Part shown: one piece after another, positions 53,439 through 60,437 of the stretch
Position numbering within the stretch: the stretch's first letter is position 1
Layout: each line of letters opens with the position of its first letter
Translations under genes and position numbers: made by a program
The notes under the pieces: model-generated
What the model was told of the DNA's origin: nothing
The model's input: the letters and a program-made list of their open reading frames with translations, nothing else
The model's database searches: none
Source of the DNA: CADEDV01 sp964437415
GTDB lineage: Bacteria > Bacteroidota > Bacteroidia > Chitinophagales > Chitinophagaceae
Reading direction: 5' to 3'
NCBI GenBank assembly: GCA_964437415.1
Contig: CAYTGN010000019.1
Location: 1-64,000 of the forward strand
DNA: 64,000 bases

Positions 53439-54368
53439 ATGATAAAGCGGACGCTATATTTTGGCAATCCCGCCTACCTGAAAACCGCCAACGAACAGCT
53501 CGTTGTTGAAACTCCCCTGCCAGAAACCCTGAAGACAGCAACAGAAGATGTAAAAACGGTTGCCAAAACCATTCCCATTGAAGATATAGGCCTGCTGATA
53601 TTAGACCACCGGCAGGTGACAATCACACAAGCCCTGCTCGCAAAATTACTGGCCAATAACACAGCGGTGATCACCTGCGATGATACCCACCACCCCACCG
53701 GGATGATGCTGAGCCTTGACGGGAACAGCCTGCAAAGTCAGAAATTCCAGGCACAGGTGGATGCCTCCGTTCCCCTGAAAAAACAATTGTGGCAACAGAC
53801 CGTTGCCGCTAAAATAGACAACCAGGCCGCTATGCTGGCTTTTCGCCGCCAGGAAAACAAATTGCTGCTGAACCTTGCCGCATCGGTGAAAAGCGGCGAC
53901 AGTGATAATTGTGAAGCACAGGCAGCGGCTTACTACTGGAAAAGGGTTTTTCCTGAAGAACTGAATTTCCGCCGGGAACGCTATGGGCCGCCACCCAATA
54001 ACCTGCTGAATTATGGCTATGCCATTTTACGGGCCATGGTGGCGAGAAGCCTTGTTGCTTCCGGCCTCTTGCCCACCCTGGGCATTCACCACCGCAACCA
54101 ATATAATGCCTATTGCCTTGCCGACGATATGATGGAACCCTACCGGCCATTTGTGGATTATGTGGTGTTTCAGCTGGTGCGGAACAACGGGCAGTACCTG
54201 GAGATGAGCCCCTCTATGAAAAAAGCATTACTGGAGATACCGGCCATGGATGTGCTGATTGATGGAAAGAAAAGCCCGATGATGAATGCGGTGCAGCGGA
54301 CTACGGCTTCATTAGCAAAATGCTTTGAAGGAAAAGCAAGGAAGATTTTATATCCTGAATTTGCCTGA
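53439..54368 (+). CDS. cas1: Cas1 integrase, type II
   Basis: Start ATG 53439 gives 309 residues, matching type II Cas1; an earlier Met at 53406 adds a doubtful leader. Cas1 joins new spacers to the array with Cas2. Catalytic Glu is at about 159 in DSDNCEAQAAAYYW; the His pair and second acid are in GIHHRNQYNAYCLADDMMEP. The core GPPPNNLLNYGYAILR is normal. The gene begins 49 bases after cas9 and is richer in GC than cas9. Confidence 0.95.
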   Translation: MIKRTLYFGNPAYLKTANEQLVVETPLPETLKTATEDVKTVAKTIPIEDIGLLILDHRQVTITQALLAKLLANNTAVITCDDTHHPTGMMLSLDGNSLQSQKFQAQVDASVPLKKQLWQQTVAAKIDNQAAMLAFRRQENKLLLNLAASVKSGDSDNCEAQAAAYYWKRVFPEELNFRRERYGPPPNNLLNYGYAILRAMVARSLVASGLLPTLGIHHRNQYNAYCLADDMMEPYRPFVDYVVFQLVRNNGQYLEMSPSMKKALLEIPAMDVLIDGKKSPMMNAVQRTTASLAKCFEGKARKILYPEFA

Positions 54369-54369
54369 C

Positions 54370-54391
54370 TGCCCTTCGGCAAGCTCAGGGC
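54370..54391. repeat. short hairpin repeat between cas1 and cas2
   Basis: tgcccttcggcaagctcagg plus gc, directly after the cas1 stop. It is a widespread dispersed element of this type and may shape the cas1-cas2 mRNA; no gene function is implied. Confidence 0.45.
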
Positions 54392-54400
54392 GGCAATATC

Positions 54401-54736
54401 ATGTTTGAACGTTTTAATGCATACCGCATCATGTGGGTGTTAGTATTTTTTGACCTGCCAACCGAAACCAAGAAGGAACGGAAGATATATGCCCGTTTCC
54501 GCAAGGACATTATGGCCGACGGGTTCAATATGTTTCAGTTCAGCATCTACCTGCGGCATTGCCCCAGCCGGGAGAATGCGGATGTGCATATCCAGCGGGT
54601 GAAAAAAATATTACCAGCCAAAGGGCATGTAGGCATTATGTGCATCACCGATAAACAATTCGGGATGATGGAAATTTTCAGGGGTAAAGAACTGGCAGAA
54701 GCTCCCGAGACCATACAACAATTAGAATTGTTTTGA
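54401..54736 (+). CDS. cas2: Cas2, type II
   Basis: A 111-residue Cas2 that dimerises and bridges two Cas1 dimers during spacer acquisition. The ferredoxin-like fold shows MWVLVFFDLPTETKKERK with the usual Asp, MFQFSIYLRHCPSRENA and GHVGIMCITDKQFGMM. It starts 33 bases after cas1, separated by the short hairpin repeat. No csn2 or cas4 follows, which places the locus in subtype II-C. Confidence 0.95.
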   Translation: MFERFNAYRIMWVLVFFDLPTETKKERKIYARFRKDIMADGFNMFQFSIYLRHCPSRENADVHIQRVKKILPAKGHVGIMCITDKQFGMMEIFRGKELAEAPETIQQLELF

Positions 54737-54764
54737 TCGTTGTCAACTACATCGGCTTTTTATA

Positions 54765-54946
54765 GCTCGGCAGGAGCATCCAGTCTATAGAGCCCATGGC
54801 AAAACAGGGTGATGGCCCCGGCGGGGCCGCCGGTGATCATTCCATAAATTAAAATGAATGTTAAACAACTCCGTAGGAGCACCCGGTCTATAGAACCCAT
54901 GCCAAAAAAGAGCCAAGGCCCCGGCGGGGCCTCCTGTGATCATTCG
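54765..54946. repeat. two REP-like repeats left of the transposase
   Basis: Two copies of about 79 bases, 54765-54843 and 54868-54946, are 103 bases apart. Both share ggagca, tctatag, a GC-rich ggccccggcggggcc hairpin and tgatcatt. They abut the stop of the transposase gene and contain the same ctatagac core, inverted, as the repeats right of it. Confidence 0.7.
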
Positions 54947-55401
54947 ATAAAATCGAAAAGGTATTTATCCTCGTAGGCTACCTGGAATTTATCTAACAGT
55001 TGATGATATTCATCCCGGAATGTTTGTTTATGGTGATGCGCCTCCTGGTTCTGAATATATTGAACCACCCTTCCGATATGGGAATGGGAATAAGAAAATA
55101 CTCCATAGCCTTCCTGCCAGGCAAACCGGCCCCAGACCCATTTTTTGCTATTGATAAATTCATTGCTTTCGACTTTGATCTCTTTTACAAAGCCGGAGAT
55201 GAGCACATCGGGTTTGAAACCTGTGAAAATATGAATATGATCGGGCATGCAATGGATGGCTAAGAGCTTGGCTTTCCGGTTTTGCACCAGGGCTGTGATG
55301 TATTTGTGCAGCTCTTCTTTGTGTTCTTTTGCTATGAGGGATTGTCGGCCTTTGACGGCAAAAACGAATTGCAGGTAGATTTGGGAAAATGTGTTGGGCA
55401 T
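54940..55401 (-). CDS. IS200-like Y1 transposase (TnpA)
   Basis: A 153-residue Y1 HUH transposase of the IS200 type. The HUH motif is HCMPDHIHIFTG, and the nucleophilic Tyr is in VVQYIQNQEAHHHKQTF. The sequence also has the family pattern FSQIYLQFVFAVKGRQSL and AWQEGYGVFSYSHSHIG. It should move single-stranded DNA between palindromic ends. REP-like repeats flank it on both sides. It lies between cas2 and the array, so it may have been inserted into the locus. Confidence 0.9.
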   Translation of the reverse strand: MPNTFSQIYLQFVFAVKGRQSLIAKEHKEELHKYITALVQNRKAKLLAIHCMPDHIHIFTGFKPDVLISGFVKEIKVESNEFINSKKWVWGRFAWQEGYGVFSYSHSHIGRVVQYIQNQEAHHHKQTFRDEYHQLLDKFQVAYEDKYLFDFIE

Positions 55402-55420
55402 GGGGAATGGTTTAATGGTT

Positions 55421-55488
55421 GAGGCGGCACCTACGGAGCCTCTCCTCCTAATTTACGAATTTGCTATAGACAGGTTGCCCCGATGGGG
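55421..55488. repeat. REP-like repeat right of transposase, cut by the gap
   Basis: This element (ctatagacaggttgccccga as its core) repeats at 55589-55647 with small changes. The core resembles the reverse complement of the left-side repeats (ctatagactgg), so the transposase lies between inverted copies. Confidence 0.6.
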
Positions 55489-55588
55489 NNNNNNNNNNNN
55501 NNNNNNNNNNNNNNNNNNNNNNNNNNNNNNNNNNNNNNNNNNNNNNNNNNNNNNNNNNNNNNNNNNNNNNNNNNNNNNNNNNNNNNNN
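55489..55588. other. assembly gap of 100 N
   Basis: Exactly 100 N, a standard placeholder length. The two sides end in near-identical repeats, so assemblers probably could not cross a repeated element. The distance and even the linkage between the cas genes and the array are not proven by the sequence. Confidence 0.95.
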
Positions 55589-55647
55589 CGGAACCTCTCC
55601 CCTAATTTACGATTTTGCTATAGACTGGTTGCCCCGATGGGGCGGGT
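55589..55647. repeat. REP-like repeat right of the gap
   Basis: Near-copy of 55421-55488 in the same orientation, including ctatagactggttgccccga and a GC-rich end. It suggests that one repeat copy, or a longer element, is hidden in the gap. Confidence 0.6.
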
Positions 55648-55682
55648 CGTTTTTTTTAAATACCGGTTTGGTGGATAGAAAT

Positions 55683-55712
55683 AAAAAAATGGGTCCGGAA
55701 ACCCATTTTTTT
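55683..55712. terminator. hairpin terminator left of the array
   Basis: aaaaaatgggt, a 5-base loop and acccattttttt. T runs on both strands allow use in either direction; for a minus-strand array transcript it would be the natural end. Confidence 0.7.
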
Positions 55713-57427
55713 CATTGTAAAACCCAGCTCAAATAACGTAAAATCAGCGCTTTGCCCGTTTTGTGTTGTTAAAGAGCTAAGCTACATCAGAAATTGAAAG
55801 CAAATCACAACACCAAAAGGTGGATGCATTGTCAAAGGAATGTTGTTAAAGAGCTAAGCTACATCAGAAATTGAAAGCAAATCACAACTACTTTAAAGAG
55901 ATAGCATTTATCCGTTCTGTTGTTAAAGAGCTAAGCTACATCAGAAATTGAAAGCAAATCACAACCGCAGGGTAGTGCTCATGCCAGGGCCTCCTTGTTG
56001 TTAAAGAGCTAAGCTACATCAGAAATTGAAAGCAAATCACAACGTAGTGGACAACACGCCTAAAACATTGAACGTTGTTAAAGAGCTAAGCTACATCAGA
56101 AATTGAAAGCAAATCACAACCCAGTTTCCTGTTTTCGTTTCTGACCTTGCGTTGTTAAAGAGCTAAGCTACATCAGAAATTGAAAGCAAATCACAACACT
56201 ACCGGCCCATCTCGGAGGCCTTTGCCGGTTGTTAAAGAGCTAAGCTACATCAGAAATTGAAAGCAAATCACAACCGGTAGTAGAATATTATTACATTGCC
56301 AAGCGTTGTTAAAGAGCTAAGCTACATCAGAAATTGAAAGCAAATCACAACCATAGTTGTTGTCAATACTGAATTTGTCCCGTTGTTAAAGAGCTAAGCT
56401 ACATCAGAAATTGAAAGCAAATCACAACTACCTCCGGATGGTTCAGCCAATGACTTTTGTTGTTAAAGAGCTAAGCTACATCAGAAATTGAAAGCAAATC
56501 ACAACAATTGCTCTCCTGGCCCGTAAGTGTCCGCCGTTGTTAAAGAGCTAAGCTACATCAGAAATTGAAAGCAAATCACAACCCACCCCCGAAGACCTCC
56601 TGAAAGCCTGTGTTGTTAAAGAGCTAAGCTACATCAGAAATTGAAAGCAAATCACAACACAGTAGAGAAATGACAACTATGAGAAATTGTTGTTAAAGAG
56701 CTAAGCTACATCAGAAATTGAAAGCAAATCACAACTAAGACCAGGAGGGGTGATGACATACTAAAGTTGTTAAAGAGCTAAGCTACATCAGAAATTGAAA
56801 GCAAATCACAACCGGCTTATCGAGGTAGTTATCGGCGCAATAGTTGTTAAAGAGCTAAGCTACATCAGAAATTGAAAGCAAATCACAACTAGTGCTGGTA
56901 TGTGCATCCCATACTCCAGTTGTTAAAGAGCTAAGCTACATCAGAAATTGAAAGCAAATCACAACAACAACAGACCTGTTAAAAAATTCGTAAAGGTTGT
57001 TAAAGAGCTAAGCTACATCAGAAATTGAAAGCAAATCACAACACAGGGTGGAGAAGATAAACATCAGGGATGGTTGTTAAAGAGCTAAGCTACATCAGAA
57101 ATTGAAAGCAAATCACAACCTGAACTAATCCACATAAGTATGAACATCAGTTGTTAAAGAGCTAAGCTACATCAGAAATTGAAAGCAAATCACAACTACT
57201 GCTTTCGGAGGATCACCTTTCCAGCGGTTGTTAAAGAGCTAAGCTACATCAGAAATTGAAAGCAAATCACAACTAGCATTTTAGGAGGGATTCCAACGAT
57301 GTAGTTGTTAAAGAGCTAAGCTACATCAGAAATTGAAAGCAAATCACAACTCATGTGTGAAAACCCTTGCAGGGGTATTAGTTGTTAAAGAGCTAAGCTA
57401 CATCAGAAATTGAAAGCAAATCACAAC

Positions 57428-57670
57428 CCTGATTTTAAAGTGGGCAATAAGCACTATGAACTGGAAGGGTTCACAACAGGCAACGTTGAAAAGGCGGTTG
57501 ATAATATGCTGAAACGTGGTTTAAAACAATCATCCAGAATAGTAATAGCAGATACCGGCATGTCCTTTTATTCACTGAAACGAAAAATATACCGTAGGGT
57601 GATCAGCGGAGTTGCTATAGATGAAGTATGGGTGTTGAAAGAAAGTGGCGAACTGGAGAGAGTTTATTAA
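57428..57670 (+). pseudogene. 3' fragment of a phage-type gene inside the array
   Basis: An open frame continues from repeat 22 into 80 codons: PDFKVGNKHYELEGFTTGNV, then KAVDNMLKRGLKQSSRIVI and SLKRKIYRRVISGVAIDEVW, ending in ERVY. The pattern (a Lys/Arg-rich strand-helix end after a substrate-like PDF motif) resembles the nuclease-like C-terminus found on phage head proteins of the SPP1 gp7/Mu F group. The gene's 5' part is missing because the segment starts at the repeat border. The family assignment is from pattern only. Confidence 0.5.
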
Positions 57671-57678
57671 AAGCACAA

Positions 57679-57694
57679 GCCCCTTTGCAGGGGC
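57679..57694. terminator. small hairpin after the phage fragment
   Basis: gcccctttgcaggggc forms a 6-pair stem. It has no T run, so it may be a processing or weak termination signal of the phage DNA. Confidence 0.4.
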
Positions 57695-57749
57695 CTCGCT
57701 GGTGCCGAATCCGTAGAATCGACACTACAAATATACAAAATTTCTGACA

Positions 57750-57823
57750 GTGCAAAATTTTGATACTTTTTTCCGGAATATACTTAAAGACCTGAAAATC
57801 GAACTCACTGATGAGTTTGACAG
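57750..57823 (+). pseudogene. 5' fragment of a second phage-type gene
   Basis: From a GTG at 57750 the frame reads (M)QNFDTFFRNILKDLKIELT, then DEFDR, where repeat 23 cuts it off. The ELTDEFDR string resembles the start of Bacteroidota phage virion-morphogenesis proteins (Mu G-like). In Mu-like phages a G-like gene follows the F-like head gene, so gene order agrees with the fragment before it. Both gene identities are tentative. Confidence 0.45.
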
Positions 57824-57928
57824 GTTGTTAAAGAGCTAAGCTACATCAGAAATTGAAAGCAAATCACAACTATAATCTTTCACAGCCATCACACCATATC
57901 GTTGTTAAAGAGCTAAGCTACATCAGAA

Positions 57929-57948
57929 CCTGCCTGCCGGCAGGCAGG
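57929..57948. repeat. 20-base perfect palindrome inserted in repeat 24
   Basis: CCTGCCTGCCGGCAGGCAGG splits repeat 24 after its base 28 without removing repeat bases at the junction. Similar short palindromes are scattered in many Bacteroidota genomes and are sometimes misread as LPAG-containing peptides. Nothing visible encodes its movement. Confidence 0.8.
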
Positions 57949-58019
57949 ATTGAAAGCAAATCACCCGGGCAATGCTGTCTGAATGATTATAGATCGTCTT
58001 TCGGGCAACTGTTGCATAA

Positions 58020-58082
58020 AGGTTGCCAACCTTACAAAAGTCATTTCCCCATCGTAAGAGTAATTAATAAGGTTGGCAACCT
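58020..58082. repeat. 15-base inverted repeat beyond the array
   Basis: aggttgccaacctta at 58020-58034 and its exact complement at 58068-58082 are separated by 33 bases. Each half is itself nearly palindromic. It may be a small non-autonomous element or the base of a structured RNA. Confidence 0.6.
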
Positions 58083-58098
58083 GGTATCAGGTTGAACG

Positions 58099-58128
58099 CT
58101 GACGTATTGGAAGAAGCAGCCGATGAAG
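58099..58128 (+). repeat. 30-base direct repeat, right copy (possible att site)
   Basis: Exact copy, same orientation, of 45487-45516. It encodes the same LTYWKKQPMK peptide end but continues into CTAAAATGA (L, K, stop). Directly after it lies the hairpin that would end a DUF418 transcript. Confidence 0.8.
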
Positions 58129-58145
58129 CTAAAATGATTCCGAAT

Positions 58146-58178
58146 AAAAAACCACTCCGTATAATTCGGAGTGGTTTC
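58146..58178. terminator. terminator between the island and rpsG
   Basis: aaccactccg, a 7-base loop and cggagtggtt. On the minus strand it ends in a T run, so it ends the rpsL-rpsG transcript; on the plus strand it would serve the original DUF418 gene. Confidence 0.75.
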
Positions 58179-58198
58179 AAAAATGTTTATCCAATCTT

Positions 58199-58666
58199 TT
58201 ATATCCTGAAGTGGGCAAAAGCCTTGTTGGCTTCGGCCATACGGTGCGTATCTTCTTTCTTTTTAAAGGCAGAACCTTCGCCTTTGCTGGCAGCTACGAT
58301 CTCGTTGGCTAATTTATCTGCCATGCTGCGGCCGTTTCTTTCACGGCTGTAACGGATGAGCCATTTGATGCTCAGGGAAATTTTCCTGTCGGGACGAACC
58401 TCAGCAGGAATCTGGAAGGTGGCACCACCGATACGACGGCTGCGAACCTCAACGGCAGGTGTAACATTCGCCAGGGCTCTTTTCCACACTTCGTAACCAT
58501 CTTCGCTGGTTTGTTTGGTCACTTTGTCCAGTGCATTATAAAAAATAGTGAAGGCCCCGCTTTTCTTTCCTTCCCACATCAGGTTGTTGACAAAACGGGT
58601 AACCAGTTTGTCATTGAACTTCGGGTCTGGCGCTAAGGGGAGTTTTTTTGCTTGTGCTTTCCGCAT
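58199..58666 (-). CDS. rpsG: 30S ribosomal protein S7
   Basis: A 155-residue S7 that binds the 3' domain of 16S rRNA. Typical motifs are NKLMRKGKK-like MWEGKKSGAFTIFYNAL, KRALANVTPAVEVRSRRIGG and AEVRPDRKISLSIKWLI. It is second in the str operon after rpsL. The expected fusA does not follow; a terminator and the putative island do. Confidence 0.97.
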   Translation of the reverse strand: MRKAQAKKLPLAPDPKFNDKLVTRFVNNLMWEGKKSGAFTIFYNALDKVTKQTSEDGYEVWKRALANVTPAVEVRSRRIGGATFQIPAEVRPDRKISLSIKWLIRYSRERNGRSMADKLANEIVAASKGEGSAFKKKEDTHRMAEANKAFAHFRI

Positions 58667-58746
58667 GAATCTTAATTTTTAAAGTAACTGCTGTAGCTGA
58701 ATTTCTTCAAGTATTAAAACTTTACTCAGTACAAATTATAAATGAA

Positions 58747-59127
58747 TTATTTCTTCGCTTTCTCTTTCTTGGTTCCGTATTTGGAACGGCTTTGTTTCCT
58801 GTCTTTCACACCGGCTGTGTCCAATGAACCACGAACGATGTGGTAACGAACACCCGGAAGGTCTTTCACCCGACCACCACGGATCAAAACGATGGAGTGT
58901 TCCTGGAGGTTGTGGCCTTCACCGGGGATGTAGGCGATGACCTCGATTTTATTGGTGAGACGAACTTTGGCAACTTTGCGCAGGGCAGAGTTTGGCTTCT
59001 TAGGTGTTGTGGTATATACACGGGTGCAAACACCCCGACGCTGCGGACACTCGTCCAAAGCCCGTGATTTGCTCTTGGCCCTGATAATTTCTCTTCCTTT
59101 TCTTACTAACTGTTGAATAGTAGGCAT
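58747..59127 (-). CDS. rpsL: 30S ribosomal protein S12
   Basis: A 126-residue S12 near the decoding centre. CPQRRGVCTRVYTTTPKKPN and the streptomycin-site PGEGHNLQEHSIVLIRGG are the wild-type sequence; no common resistance substitution is seen in these stretches. The C-terminal tail is basic (GTKKEKAKK). The gene has a clear promoter upstream at 59153-59183. Confidence 0.97.
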   Translation of the reverse strand: MPTIQQLVRKGREIIRAKSKSRALDECPQRRGVCTRVYTTTPKKPNSALRKVAKVRLTNKIEVIAYIPGEGHNLQEHSIVLIRGGRVKDLPGVRYHIVRGSLDTAGVKDRKQSRSKYGTKKEKAKK

Positions 59128-59152
59128 TATTTACCTTTTGTTTTTGGGACGG

Positions 59153-59183
59153 CAAAGGTAAAGGCGACGGGGGTAATAACCAA
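59153..59183 (-). promoter_or_regulatory. rpsL promoter, Bacteroidota type
   Basis: On the minus strand TTG, exactly 20 bases, then TACCTTTG. This is the standard TTG / TAnnTTTG arrangement. The start of transcription should lie a few bases after 59153, about 20-25 bases before the rpsL ATG. Confidence 0.75.
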
Positions 59184-59231
59184 AAATTGAACACTGATTT
59201 TTCTGATATTGAGCTATTTGGGGATAAAACA

Positions 59232-59253
59232 ATCCCGACACTACGGTCGGGAT
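59232..59253 (-). terminator. terminator of ilvE
   Basis: On the minus strand atcccgac, a 6-base loop and gtcgggat are followed by tgttttat, 34 bases after the ilvE stop. The hairpin unit (ctacggtcggga) also occurs as a dispersed element in Bacteroidota. Confidence 0.55.
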
Positions 59254-59286
59254 AGATTATTAGCCCAATGTATTCAAAACCAGCAG

Positions 59287-60366
59287 CTAAATCTTCCACA
59301 TCCAGTTATACTTATCCTCCCTTCTGCCCTCCCGGATGTCGGTAAGCCATTTTTTCACCGTAGGGGCGATGGTCCATTTCTCAACCGGGAATTCCATCAC
59401 AAAATCCTTGTACCGTAATTCTTTAATGAGGGAGATAGTGGCGGCAGTACCGGTACCGAAAACTTCTTTCAGGGTACCTGCCTTGTAAGCATCCATGATC
59501 TCATCAATGCCCAATTCCCGTTCCTCGGTTTCCAATCCCATTTCCTGCAACAAGGTGAGGGCACTTTGCCGGGTCACCCCGTCGAGAATGGTGCCGCTTT
59601 GCAGCCCCGGCGTGATGGCTTTATTACCGATGATAAAGAACACATTCATGGTACCACATTCCTGCACATATTTATGCTGCTGTGCATCCATCCACAACAC
59701 CTGGTCATAGCCTTTTTTCTTTGCTTCGGCTGTGGCCAGCATAGCCGCTGCATAATTGCCGGCAGCTTTGGCAAAACCCACACCACCTTCGCAGGCCCTG
59801 ACATATTGCTCCTCCACATATATCCGCATCGGGGCGGCATAATATGGCCCGGTGGGGCTGAGGATGATCATAAACTTGTAATTATCGGAGGGCTTCACTC
59901 CTATCACTTCATCAGATGAGAACATGAAAGGACGGATGTAAAGCGAATGATCTTCTTTGGAAGGTATCCAGTTTTTATCCATTTCTATCAAACGGCGCAT
60001 CCCTTCCATAAATATCTCTTCGGGCACTTCGGGCATCTGCATGCGGCGGGCAGAGATATTGAAACGTCGAAAATTATCGTGTGGCCGGAAAATATAGGCA
60101 TTGCCCTCCCTGTCTTTATAGGCTTTGATGCCTTCAAAAATGGCCTGGCCATAATGCAATGCTGCAACAGAGGGATTGAGCAATAAGGGCTGATAGGGCT
60201 TGATCTCGATATTCCTCCACCCGATAGCTGCCGGGTCTCCATTTTCATAATCAGCTTCCAGCATGTGGTCGGAAAAAAACCGGCCAAAGGGAAGGTTTTC
60301 GAGGTTCAGATCCTTTAGCTTACTGCTCTCTGCCTTTGTGATAGAAATGTCCATAGCTGCAATCAT
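59287..60366 (-). CDS. ilvE: branched-chain amino acid aminotransferase
   Basis: A 359-residue class IV PLP aminotransferase that makes or degrades Leu, Ile and Val. Motifs: HYGQAIFEGIKAYKDREG, IRPFMFSSDEVIGVKPSD, the PLP Lys in FAKAAGNYAAAMLATAEAK, YVQECGTMNVFFI and the end EVFGTGTAATISLI. The Met at 60354 is an equally good start. Its terminator is at 59232 and the rpsL promoter lies between, so it is a separate unit. Confidence 0.93.
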   Translation of the reverse strand: MIAAMDISITKAESSKLKDLNLENLPFGRFFSDHMLEADYENGDPAAIGWRNIEIKPYQPLLLNPSVAALHYGQAIFEGIKAYKDREGNAYIFRPHDNFRRFNISARRMQMPEVPEEIFMEGMRRLIEMDKNWIPSKEDHSLYIRPFMFSSDEVIGVKPSDNYKFMIILSPTGPYYAAPMRIYVEEQYVRACEGGVGFAKAAGNYAAAMLATAEAKKKGYDQVLWMDAQQHKYVQECGTMNVFFIIGNKAITPGLQSGTILDGVTRQSALTLLQEMGLETEERELGIDEIMDAYKAGTLKEVFGTGTAATISLIKELRYKDFVMEFPVEKWTIAPTVKKWLTDIREGRREDKYNWMWKI

Positions 60367-60437
60367 AATAGTTTATTTTTGATCGGCCAAAGAAACGAAA
60401 AAAAACTAACACTCATTAGTAAAACAGATTTTCGCCC

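Larger units (their letters stand above)
55765..57964 (-). CRISPR. type II-C CRISPR array, 24 repeats
   Basis: Twenty-two repeats of 47 bases (start gttgttaaagagctaagcta, end gcaaatcacaac) run from 55765 to 57427 without change. Spacers are 30 bases, except one of 31 (55966-55996) and two of 29 (56583-56611 and 56890-56918). A 396-base interval (57428-57823) of phage-like sequence follows repeat 22. Repeat 23 (57824-57870) is intact, and a 30-base spacer precedes repeat 24 (57901-57964). Repeat 24 is split by a 20-base palindrome and has lost the final AAC. The tracrRNA pairs with the minus-strand transcript, so the array is set on minus. Each repeat contains TAGCTTAG, a possible internal -7 element. 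Confidence 0.95.

Noticed and set aside
55391..55678. A plus-strand open frame across the assembly gap
   Set aside because: It is interrupted by 100 N, so the peptide is undefined; the sides are REP-like repeats.
54737..55764. A csn2 or cas4 gene near the array
   Set aside because: Only an IS200-like transposase and repeats are present; the missing csn2 and cas4 support subtype II-C.
57853..58095. An open frame on the plus strand spanning repeats, the palindrome and beyond (LPAG-containing peptide)
   Set aside because: It is translated from CRISPR repeat and palindrome sequence, with no signal for translation; the LPAG peptide is an artefact of the palindromic element.
58099..58128. The 30-base repeat as a displaced self-targeting spacer
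   Set aside because: Its length equals a spacer, but no CRISPR repeat flanks it, and its position at a gene end with an original-looking stop and terminator fits an insertion site better.
58199..58352. A plus-strand gene overlapping rpsG
   Set aside because: It is an antisense frame of a well-conserved ribosomal protein gene.
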